The notes under the pieces were generated by a model. That model did not search any database. It had not been told where the DNA came from and was given only the letters and a program-made list of their open reading frames with translations. A program made the position numbers and the translations under genes. Positions 1 through 5,876 of a stretch of 7,451 bases of DNA are shown in pieces; positions within the stretch are counted from its first letter, which is position 1, and the number at the start of each line of letters is the position of its first letter. The stretch comes from BM714 sp964484935 (GTDB lineage Bacteria; Bacillota; Clostridia; Peptostreptococcales; BM714), in the NCBI GenBank assembly GCA_964484935.1, contig CAZAFW010000066.1:1-7451 (forward strand), written 5' to 3'.

Positions 1-786
1 GAAACACATTCAATGAATCCGGAATTGACATACAATAGGAAGGCCTGCAGGATGTGTGGAGACTGCGCGGAAACCTGCCCTGAAAACGCACTAAAGCTTT
101 CGCCCGGTGGAATAGTTGTCGACAGAAACCTTTGCACTGCTTGCGGGCTCTGCGCCAAAAAATGCGAATCAAAAGCTCTTTCGATTTCGGGTCGAGTGAT
201 GACGACGGATGCGGTAATGCATATAATCGAAAAGGACTCAATATTTTTCAGGTATTCAGGAGGAGGTGTGACTTTTTCCGGGGGAGAGCCGACCATGCAA
301 AAAGATTTTCTTGAAAGCATGATCGATGAGTGCGTTTCTCTTGGTATAGACACAGCGATAGAAACCTCAATGCATTTCGATTGGGAGCAAACCAAAACCG
401 TGCTTGAAAAAACCGACATGTTCTTTGCCGACATAAAACATATGGATACCAAGGAACATGAGCGGTGGACAGGTGCAGGAAATGAAACTGTTCTTGAAAA
501 TCTCAAAAGACTTTCCATTCTGGGAAAAAACATTGTTGTCAGGATACCGCTTGTTTCGGGCCTCAACGACACCGAAAAAAACATAATAAGCACAGCCGAA
601 TTTATAAGAGACAGCCTTTCTGTTAAGGGCGTTGAGCTTTTGCCCTACCATAAGCTCGGTAAAGACAAATACACCTTGCTTGGAAAAAAAACCAATGATT
701 CACTTAAGAGACCCTCAAAAGAAAAAATTGCTGAAATAGAAAAAATATTCGAAGGACATGGGATTGAAATAATGAGATTCGGGTAA
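1..786 (+). CDS. Glycyl-radical-enzyme activating protein (radical SAM, 5'-truncated by window edge)
   Basis: Proteins of this family use S-adenosylmethionine and a [4Fe-4S] cluster to install the glycyl radical on a pyruvate formate-lyase-type partner in the cytoplasm of anaerobes. The frame is open to base 1, and the residues before and at the ATG at 13 (ETHS then MNPEL) match the family's usual segment just after the radical SAM CxxxCxxC motif. The real start and that motif are therefore outside the window, about 35-40 residues away. Counting from the ATG at 13, two ferredoxin-like clusters are visible: C12/C15/C18/C22 and C41/C44/C47/C51. Next come the SGGGVTFSGGEP block (82-93), DIKHMD (140-145), the TGxxN region (153-157), RIPLVSG (177-183) and the PYHKLG block (211-216). 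The visible 261 residues fit a family length near 300. An oddity is ETSM (117-120), where ETSG or DTSG is usual. The partner enzyme and its substrate cannot be told. It is probably unrelated to the polyphosphate genes downstream. Confidence 0.93.
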   Translation, partial: ETHSMNPELTYNRKACRMCGDCAETCPENALKLSPGGIVVDRNLCTACGLCAKKCESKALSISGRVMTTDAVMHIIEKDSIFFRYSGGGVTFSGGEPTMQKDFLESMIDECVSLGIDTAIETSMHFDWEQTKTVLEKTDMFFADIKHMDTKEHERWTGAGNETVLENLKRLSILGKNIVVRIPLVSGLNDTEKNIISTAEFIRDSLSVKGVELLPYHKLGKDKYTLLGKKTNDSLKRPSKEKIAEIEKIFEGHGIEIMRFG

Positions 787-903
787 AAAAAGGACGGAAC
801 CGGGTGCGACGAACAACTTTCTGGAAACATTTGCCGGATCCTGATAGGTTTTCAATTTGCTCCGACATCCCGCATCTAATCAAATGTGAATATTTGCAAT
901 GAC

Positions 904-940
904 AAGTGGAAGCGGAGGCGGCAGCTGTTCGTTTCCACTT
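904..940. repeat. 8-bp perfect inverted repeat in the 787-985 intergenic gap
   Basis: AAGTGGAA (904-911) and its exact reverse complement TTCCACTT (933-940) are separated by 21 bases that include the palindrome CAGCTG (922-927). The right arm overlaps the candidate -35 element of the next gene. No good T-run follows (only TCTTTC), so it is a poor intrinsic terminator for the upstream activase. An operator or a weak RNA hairpin are both possible. The rest of the gap (787-903) shows no gene or recognisable RNA. Confidence 0.45.
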
Positions 941-959
941 TCTTTCATATGGGTATAAA
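932..959 (+). promoter_or_regulatory. Candidate sigma-A-type promoter for the HD-CHAD gene
   Basis: A -35-like TTTCCA (932-937, 4 of 6 matches to TTGACA) is followed, after 16 bases, by a -10-like TATAAA (954-959, 5 of 6 matches to TATAAT). The predicted transcript would start near 966, leaving a leader of about 20 bases that carries the ribosome binding site. The -35 lies inside the right arm of the inverted repeat at 904-940. This is called by eye; if the host were archaeal, TATAAAT at 954-960 could instead be read as a TATA box. Confidence 0.4.
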
Positions 960-971
960 TATCTTGTGCGG

Positions 972-979
972 AAGGGTGA
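972..979 (+). promoter_or_regulatory. Ribosome binding site for the HD-CHAD gene
   Basis: AAGGGTGA resembles the anti-Shine-Dalgarno complement AAGGAGGTGA with two bases missing. It sits 6 bases before the ATG at 986, which favours that start over the in-frame ATG two codons later. Confidence 0.6.
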
Positions 980-985
980 TGAAAT

Positions 986-2227
986 ATGGACATGCAAAAA
1001 CTTGAAGAACTGAGGAGCTCAGTCGAAGAATTGGCTTCGGCAAACGAATTTGAAAAGATGCACTTCAAGGATGTTGAGAGAAACATAATGCATTTGGCGG
1101 AAATCAGGAATCTTGACATGGTTGCGGCCAAACTCATAGCTTGGCTTCATGACATTGCCAGAATAAAGTACGGGTACAGGGGAAAAAAGCATGCGAAGGA
1201 AGGAAAGAAGGAAGCGAAAAAAATTCTAAAAAAAATGAATGTCGATGAAAAAACAATCGAAATCGTGGTCGGAGCTGTTGGAAACCATAGGAAAAAAGAC
1301 GGAATAGACGATGAGTATTCAGAACTGATAAAAGATGCGGACTGCCTCTCCCACAAGACTGAATTCGACGGGGACATTGACGATTTTGAAAAATTGAGAT
1401 GCCGACTGGCTGAAAAAGGGGGATGCCGCCTGAATCCATGCGACGGCAGTGATCCGGTTGAAAAGCTGAAAGAAAAATGGTGTGATTTGGAAAGACTGCT
1501 AAATAAAACGGCATCCGGCGGAGCCGATTCGGAGATGGTGCATGAAACAAGAGTCTGCATACGAAACATAAGAGCTATTCTCAAAACCATGAAAAGCAGA
1601 GAAATAAAGTCTTTTGAAGACGACTTGAAAGAGCTTTTTAAAAAATACACTGACTTGAGGGAATGCCATGTCCTAAGGCGGCATGTAATAAGGGCAGGAA
1701 AAATCAAGTGGTTTGAGGAAAGGCTTGAATGCATACATGACCGTATGATTGCAGAACTCACAGAAAATATCGCTTCGCTTCAGAAGCTTAAGGGAATAAG
1801 TGAAATCAAGAGAAAGATGTTTGATGTTATCAATGACGAATATTTGTCAATTGTCGGGGCGGCAGACGTTATGAAGCGTTACGCGAATGCAGTTCGTTCC
1901 GCTGATTTGGACGATGTCGACACGCTGCATCGGATGAGAATAAGGGGAAAGGCCGCAAAATATCTTGTGGAGCTTGGGCTTTTTGAAATGGATGAACAAT
2001 GTTGCAAACTGGTCAATCTAATGCACGGAGAAATAGGAAAGCTCCACGACGTCGACGTAAACAAACGTCTTGTCAATGATGAAAGGTATATAGGAAATGG
2101 TAAATTAAGCGATAAGGAAATGAAAAGAATAGATAGGTATTTTCGAAAAAGGGAAGAGAAGGCGAATTTAAAAACAGAAAAGGGATTATTTGAGCTGAAA
2201 CTCCGATTTAGGAATTTTTCAAAGTAA
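986..2227 (+). CDS. HD-domain / CHAD-domain fusion protein, putative polyphosphate-associated phosphohydrolase
   Basis: This 413-residue protein has two recognisable parts and no signal peptide or membrane segment, so it is probably cytoplasmic. Residues about 20-125 look like an HD metal-dependent phosphohydrolase domain: H26, the H55-D56 doublet (in AWLHDIAR), H69, H101 (in NHRK) and D117 (in KDAD), so the metal ligands appear intact. Residues about 158-405 look like a CHAD domain, a helical fold with two related halves that is known to bind inorganic polyphosphate through basic residues. The first half starts with VHETRVCIRNIR (H186, R189, R193, R196) and the second with LHRMRIRGKAAK (H315, R316, R318, R320, K322, K325). 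A LHDVD motif lies at 353-357. In the first half the usual RDLD-like motif is RECH (225-228). CHAD is more often fused to CYTH domains; none is present here. The gene lies 78 bases upstream of the ppx-ppk-ppx cluster, which fits polyP binding. The HD substrate is unknown; polyP, a nucleotide or (p)ppGpp are guesses. Confidence 0.82.
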   Translation: MDMQKLEELRSSVEELASANEFEKMHFKDVERNIMHLAEIRNLDMVAAKLIAWLHDIARIKYGYRGKKHAKEGKKEAKKILKKMNVDEKTIEIVVGAVGNHRKKDGIDDEYSELIKDADCLSHKTEFDGDIDDFEKLRCRLAEKGGCRLNPCDGSDPVEKLKEKWCDLERLLNKTASGGADSEMVHETRVCIRNIRAILKTMKSREIKSFEDDLKELFKKYTDLRECHVLRRHVIRAGKIKWFEERLECIHDRMIAELTENIASLQKLKGISEIKRKMFDVINDEYLSIVGAADVMKRYANAVRSADLDDVDTLHRMRIRGKAAKYLVELGLFEMDEQCCKLVNLMHGEIGKLHDVDVNKRLVNDERYIGNGKLSDKEMKRIDRYFRKREEKANLKTEKGLFELKLRFRNFSK

Positions 2228-2240
2228 AATTTTTGTTAAA

Positions 2241-2258
2241 TATTGAAAACCATCAATA
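2241..2258. repeat. Short inverted repeat in the 2228-2305 gap
   Basis: TATTGA (2241-2246) and TCAATA (2253-2258) form a perfect 6-bp inverted repeat with a 6-base loop, 14 bases after the stop of the HD-CHAD gene. It is AT-rich and has no T-run after it, so it would be a weak hairpin and an unlikely terminator. It could be an operator half-site pair or chance in AT-rich sequence. Confidence 0.25.
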
Positions 2259-2271
2259 ACAAGTTGTGTTT

Positions 2272-2280
2272 TGTAATAAT
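2272..2280 (+). promoter_or_regulatory. Possible extended -10 element upstream of the Ppx-like gene
   Basis: TGTAATAAT has the TG plus -10-like arrangement of an extended -10 promoter and would start a transcript just before the ribosome binding site at 2293. No -35 at proper spacing was found: TTGAAA at 2243-2248 is about 25 bases away. This is weak, and read-through from the HD-CHAD gene is equally possible. Confidence 0.2.
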
Positions 2281-2292
2281 ATATATATGAAT

Positions 2293-2299
2293 AGGAGGG
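2293..2299 (+). promoter_or_regulatory. Strong ribosome binding site deciding a TTG start
   Basis: AGGAGGG lies 6 bases before the TTG at 2306. The next codon position upstream in that frame is a stop (TGA, 2288-2290), so no earlier in-frame start is possible. The encoded protein begins MNTIYAAIDVGSN, where Ppx/GppA proteins normally begin their first phosphate loop, supporting TTG as the true start. Confidence 0.8.
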
Positions 2300-2305
2300 C
2301 GGACG

Positions 2306-3820
2306 TTGAATACAATTTATGCGGCAATAGATGTGGGGTCTAACACCCTGAAGCTTAAAATAATCGAGTATTCAGAAAGTGGAATAAATATTCTTGACGA
2401 TATTGCAAAAGACGTTGGCATTGGGGATGATGTTTTTGCTAAAGGCAATATAGAACATGAGACAGTCAAGGAAATGATAGAAATAATGACCAAATTCAGG
2501 GATATAATGGATTCATACAAAGTAGACATGTATCGCGCGTTTGCCACAGGGGCTATGAGAACAGCTGAAAACAATCTTAATGTCATAGAGATTGTAATGA
2601 TGAGATCAGGAATAAAGATTGAAATAATTGAAGACACAATGGAAAAATTTCTTACATATAAATCAATGAGGGACAATATGGTGGACTACAGAAATATACG
2701 CGATAGTTCCATTTTGGTTGAGCTGAATTCAGGAAGCTGCGATGTGAGCATCTACATAAGGAACAAGCTGGTATTCAATGAGGAATTTACTCTTGGAACT
2801 TTGGTTTTAAAAAACATAATGCAGGATATTGAGGATAGAAGCGTAAACTATCCCAAAGTGATTGCCGAATTGATTGAATCGAGAACGGGGCACATGTGGC
2901 GGCATATAGAGAAACGCAAAATCCGGAATTTTCTTATGCTCGGAGGGGAAACTACGATGTTGAGAGACAGCCTTTTCGGCGGTCGGGAAACAATAAAAAG
3001 GCTGGATTTTGAAAACGTTCACCGAAAAGTGATTTCAGACCATTTGCGTTTCAGAAAAGAAATAGAGGGATATGGAATGGACTGGTATGAATTTGTTTCA
3101 TGCATATTGGTTTACCATGTGTTTCTGAAGCTTGTGGACACAAGCAGCATGACTTTCCCGCAAATCAATCTCAGGGATGGAATGATTGCCGAGATGGTTG
3201 AAAAAGACTATTCGCTCGGCAGGTATAAAGTTTTTAACAATGATGTAATCTCTCTTGCAAGAAGTGCGAGCGCAAGGTACAAGAGCTGCAGCAGGCATTG
3301 TCGGGAGGTTGAAAAAAATGGAATCAAGATAATGAACGAACTGAAGAAGCATTTCACTTTCGACGAACGGGACGAATTGCTCATGCGTCTTGCGGCAATT
3401 CTGCATGAAATAGGAAAATTCACAAGGGCGAAAAATTATCTGGCGGCGTCATTCCACAAAATTAGGAACCTTAGCATAATGGGCACGAATTATCACGAGA
3501 TGATGCTTGTGGCATATATGTGCAGGATGCTCACAGACAGGCATTTGTCACGCGCTAGCATTGAAAGGCTAAGCCGATTCGACCAGAACAGGATATTGAA
3601 ACTGTCTTCAATTCTTTCAATAGCAGACGCGCTCGACAAAAGTAAGAAGCAGAAGATAAGGATTGAAAAAATCCTGATTACCGATGACAAATTGAGAATA
3701 ATTGTGAGCAAAACAATGGATGCGACGCTTGAAGAATGGAATTTGGAAAACCGCACAAAGGAATTCATAAATACATTCGGGCTTGTTCCCGAACTGATTG
3801 AGGCGGAATATGATGAATAG
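2306..3820 (+). CDS. Divergent Ppx/GppA-family protein with degenerate C-terminal HD-like domain
   Basis: The family belongs to the ASKHA (actin-like ATPase) superfamily and removes terminal phosphates from polyP or pppGpp. This 504-residue protein has the long, E. coli-like form: an N-terminal Ppx/GppA domain (about 1-305) and an HD-like domain (about 315-500). Retained features are the first phosphate loop DVGSNT (9-14), ATGAMRTAEN (80-89), a Glu at 113 aligning with the family's catalytic Glu, and MLGGETTML (211-219). Other motifs have drifted. The second phosphate motif, normally DIGGGSTE, reads ELNSGSCD (139-146), swapping Asp for Glu and Glu for Asp and losing two glycines. The HD doublet reads His-Glu (H367-E368), although DALDKS (441-446) remains. 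The start is TTG with a strong ribosome binding site, and the 3' end overlaps ppk. It may be an altered-specificity phosphatase, a weak enzyme, or a polyP/ppGpp-sensing regulator. The fold assignment is sure; activity is uncertain. Confidence 0.85.
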   Translation: MNTIYAAIDVGSNTLKLKIIEYSESGINILDDIAKDVGIGDDVFAKGNIEHETVKEMIEIMTKFRDIMDSYKVDMYRAFATGAMRTAENNLNVIEIVMMRSGIKIEIIEDTMEKFLTYKSMRDNMVDYRNIRDSSILVELNSGSCDVSIYIRNKLVFNEEFTLGTLVLKNIMQDIEDRSVNYPKVIAELIESRTGHMWRHIEKRKIRNFLMLGGETTMLRDSLFGGRETIKRLDFENVHRKVISDHLRFRKEIEGYGMDWYEFVSCILVYHVFLKLVDTSSMTFPQINLRDGMIAEMVEKDYSLGRYKVFNNDVISLARSASARYKSCSRHCREVEKNGIKIMNELKKHFTFDERDELLMRLAAILHEIGKFTRAKNYLAASFHKIRNLSIMGTNYHEMMLVAYMCRMLTDRHLSRASIERLSRFDQNRILKLSSILSIADALDKSKKQKIRIEKILITDDKLRIIVSKTMDATLEEWNLENRTKEFINTFGLVPELIEAEYDE

Positions 3821-5876
3821 ATACTTTAACAGAGAGCTCAGCTGGTTGAAATTCAATGAAAGGGTATTGGAGCAGGCGTCTGATTCTTCTATGCCCATAT
3901 TGGACAGATTAAAATTCATATCTATTTTTTCATCAAACCTCGATGAATTTTTCATGGTGAGGGTGGCATCGATCAAGGAGCAGATCATTGCAGGATATTC
4001 AATTGAGGACGATTCGGGATACTTTCCCGATGAATTATTCGACAAAATAAGCGGAAATGTGTCCATACTGCTGAAAAGACAGAATAAGCTGATGGAAGAA
4101 TGCGTCAATGAGCTTGAGAAAAAGGGAATAAGGATATTGAGGAGAGAAGATTTCAATAGAGAGACAATCGAAGAGCTCAAGGAATATTTCAACACCAGTG
4201 TTTTTCCTGTATTGACTCCCATGGCGGTTGATTTTGGCCGCCCTTTTCCGTTTGTGTCAAACAAGAGCCTCAACATTGTTTCCAAATTGTCGATAGACGA
4301 AAACCTAAAGCTGGCAATAGTGGAAGTGCCCGATGTGCTGGACCGCTTCATAAGGCTAGAGAGCGCCAAAGAGCCCACATATGTTTTGCTTGAGGATGTG
4401 ATAGTCCAGTTCATGGACGATCTTTACATAGGGCAAAAAGTTTTGGGCAGCAGCATTTTCAGAGTTACCAGGGATGCCGATTTGAACCTTATGGAGGATG
4501 ACGCCGACGACTTGCTCATGGTCATAGAAAAAGCTGTAAAAAAGAGGCGGTGGGGGGATGCAATCCGTCTTGAAATCGAAGAGGGAACAGATGAATGGAT
4601 TGAATCTGAACTCGAGAAAGCTTTTGAAATAGGGAGCAACCAGGTATACAGAATACGCGGAATGCTTAATCCTGCAGGTTGGTTTTCATTCAAGCCTCCA
4701 AAAAGGATGAAAGGTTTAAAGAGCAAAGCCTATGTCCCAAGGACGCTGCCTTTCATGAACGGTAAAAATGTCTTCAAAACAATTCGGGATGGGGATGTTT
4801 TCATACATAATCCGTATGACAGCTTTGATTTTGTGGTTGACTTCATTAAGAAAGCGAGCATGGACCCTTCGGTTTTGGCGATAAAGCAGACTCTCTACAG
4901 AGTAAGCGGTGATTCTGAAATAATAAAGGCTCTCGAGGATGCCGCAGGCAGCGGCAAGCAGGTTACAGCGCTTGTGGAGCTTATGGCGCGTTTCGATGAA
5001 GAAAACAATATAAACTGGGCCAAGAGACTTGAAAAGAAAGGAGTGCATGTCATTTATGGCATATACGGACTGAAGACACACTCCAAAATCACGCTTGTAG
5101 TCCGCAGAGAGGCGAAGAGAATCAAGAGATATGTCCATCTTGGCACAGGGAATTACAACGACGTTACAGCGAAACTTTATACAGACATGCATTATCTTAC
5201 GTGCCGGGAGGACATAGGAACAGACGCTACGATTTTTTTCAACATGGTGTCGGGCTTCAGCAACAAAATGACAACCCAGCACCTAAGTGTTTCTCCATAT
5301 ACATTGAGGGAAGATTTCTACAAATTGATCGACAGGGAAATCAAGCATGTCAAAGACGGCAACAAGGGGTTTATAATTGCAAAAATGAATTCTCTTGTGG
5401 ACAGGGGCATTGTAGATAAGCTTTACCAAGCATCAAGCGCCGGGGTCGAAATAAAATTGATAGTAAGAGGAATATGCACTCTTGTTCCGGGTGTTGCCGG
5501 CATGAGTGAAAATATAAGCGTAAAAAGCATAATTGGCGAATTCCTCGAGCATTCCAGAATTTATTATTTTTACAACAACCACCATCCAAAAACGTATCTT
5601 TCATCCGCAGATTGGATGACGCGAAATTTGAACCGCAGAATCGAGCTCATGTTTCCAATAGAGGACAAAAAAATAGCGAATCGAATCAATTTGATTTTGG
5701 ATCTTTATATAAAGGACAATATGAGGTCTTGGAAGCTTATGGGTGACGGTGAATACAAAAAAATAAGAAAGAGCAAAAAACACAGCATTTGTGCCCATGA
5801 AACTCTAAAAAATCTGCTTTATGAAAACAATGATGAATTTGTCAAAAGCTTGAAAGGAAGCATGTTTAAAAAATGA
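3810..5876 (+). CDS. ppk1: Polyphosphate kinase 1 (PPK1)
   Basis: PPK1 reversibly transfers the ATP gamma-phosphate to a growing inorganic polyphosphate chain through a phosphohistidine. At 688 residues from the ATG at 3810 the protein is full length (E. coli PPK is also 688). It opens with the family hallmark YFNRELSWLKFN, then SSNLDEFFMVR (N43). The two phospholipase-D-like C-terminal domains are intact. H424 in LKTHSK matches the phosphorylated His (E. coli H435) and H581 in LEHSR matches E. coli H592. R364 (LYRV) and R394 (MARFD) match the metal/phosphate-binding arginines R375 and R405, and Y457 matches the ATP-site Tyr (Y468); spacing between these residues equals that in E. coli. YLSSADWMTRN and IVRGIC are also present. 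The ATG at 3813 is an equally good start; both overlap the upstream gene (11 or 8 bases) and use a weak GAGGCGG site at 3800-3806. An in-frame TTG at 3798 is less likely. The stop overlaps the next start. Confidence 0.98.
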   Translation: MMNRYFNRELSWLKFNERVLEQASDSSMPILDRLKFISIFSSNLDEFFMVRVASIKEQIIAGYSIEDDSGYFPDELFDKISGNVSILLKRQNKLMEECVNELEKKGIRILRREDFNRETIEELKEYFNTSVFPVLTPMAVDFGRPFPFVSNKSLNIVSKLSIDENLKLAIVEVPDVLDRFIRLESAKEPTYVLLEDVIVQFMDDLYIGQKVLGSSIFRVTRDADLNLMEDDADDLLMVIEKAVKKRRWGDAIRLEIEEGTDEWIESELEKAFEIGSNQVYRIRGMLNPAGWFSFKPPKRMKGLKSKAYVPRTLPFMNGKNVFKTIRDGDVFIHNPYDSFDFVVDFIKKASMDPSVLAIKQTLYRVSGDSEIIKALEDAAGSGKQVTALVELMARFDEENNINWAKRLEKKGVHVIYGIYGLKTHSKITLVVRREAKRIKRYVHLGTGNYNDVTAKLYTDMHYLTCREDIGTDATIFFNMVSGFSNKMTTQHLSVSPYTLREDFYKLIDREIKHVKDGNKGFIIAKMNSLVDRGIVDKLYQASSAGVEIKLIVRGICTLVPGVAGMSENISVKSIIGEFLEHSRIYYFYNNHHPKTYLSSADWMTRNLNRRIELMFPIEDKKIANRINLILDLYIKDNMRSWKLMGDGEYKKIRKSKKHSICAHETLKNLLYENNDEFVKSLKGSMFKK
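5854..5860 (+). promoter_or_regulatory. Ribosome binding site inside the end of ppk1, for the downstream ppx
   Basis: AAGGAAG lies 12 bases before the ATG at 5873, somewhat far from ideal. Together with the ATGA stop-start overlap (5873-5876) it points to translational coupling with ppk1 rather than independent strong initiation. The in-frame ATG at 5882 would be 21 bases away, which disfavours it. Confidence 0.45.

Noticed and set aside
13..15. ATG at 13 as the true start of the activase
   Set aside because: The frame is open to base 1, the upstream residues fit the family consensus after the CxxxCxxC motif, and a start here would remove the essential radical SAM cysteines.
795..839. Imperfect hairpin between GGAACCGG and CCGGATCC just after the activase
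   Set aside because: The stem has an internal mismatch and a loop of about 30 bases with no T-run, so it is not supported as a terminator.
979..1005. Tiny frame (8 codons) starting with the ATG at 979, overlapping the HD-CHAD start
   Set aside because: It overlaps the ribosome binding site, leaves no proper spacing for its own, and has no leader-peptide character such as runs of one regulatory amino acid.
1147..1761. A 204-codon open frame on the - strand inside the HD-CHAD gene
   Set aside because: It is antisense to HD and CHAD motifs, has Ser/Phe-rich low complexity, and lacks a recognisable family.
2287..2343. Short frame (18 codons) starting with the ATG at 2287
   Set aside because: The strong AGGAGGG site lies after this ATG and serves the TTG at 2306; nothing suggests a functional leader peptide.
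3798..3812. TTG at 3798 as the ppk1 start
   Set aside because: It adds four residues ahead of the conserved MNRYFNRELSW opening, lies further into the upstream gene, and the GAGGCGG site falls after it; ATG 3810 or 3813 fits better.
3617..4414. A 265-codon open frame on the - strand across the ppx-like/ppk1 junction
   Set aside because: It lies entirely opposite two well-recognised + strand genes, its translation is rich in low-complexity Ser/Leu stretches typical of antisense frames, and no family is recognised.
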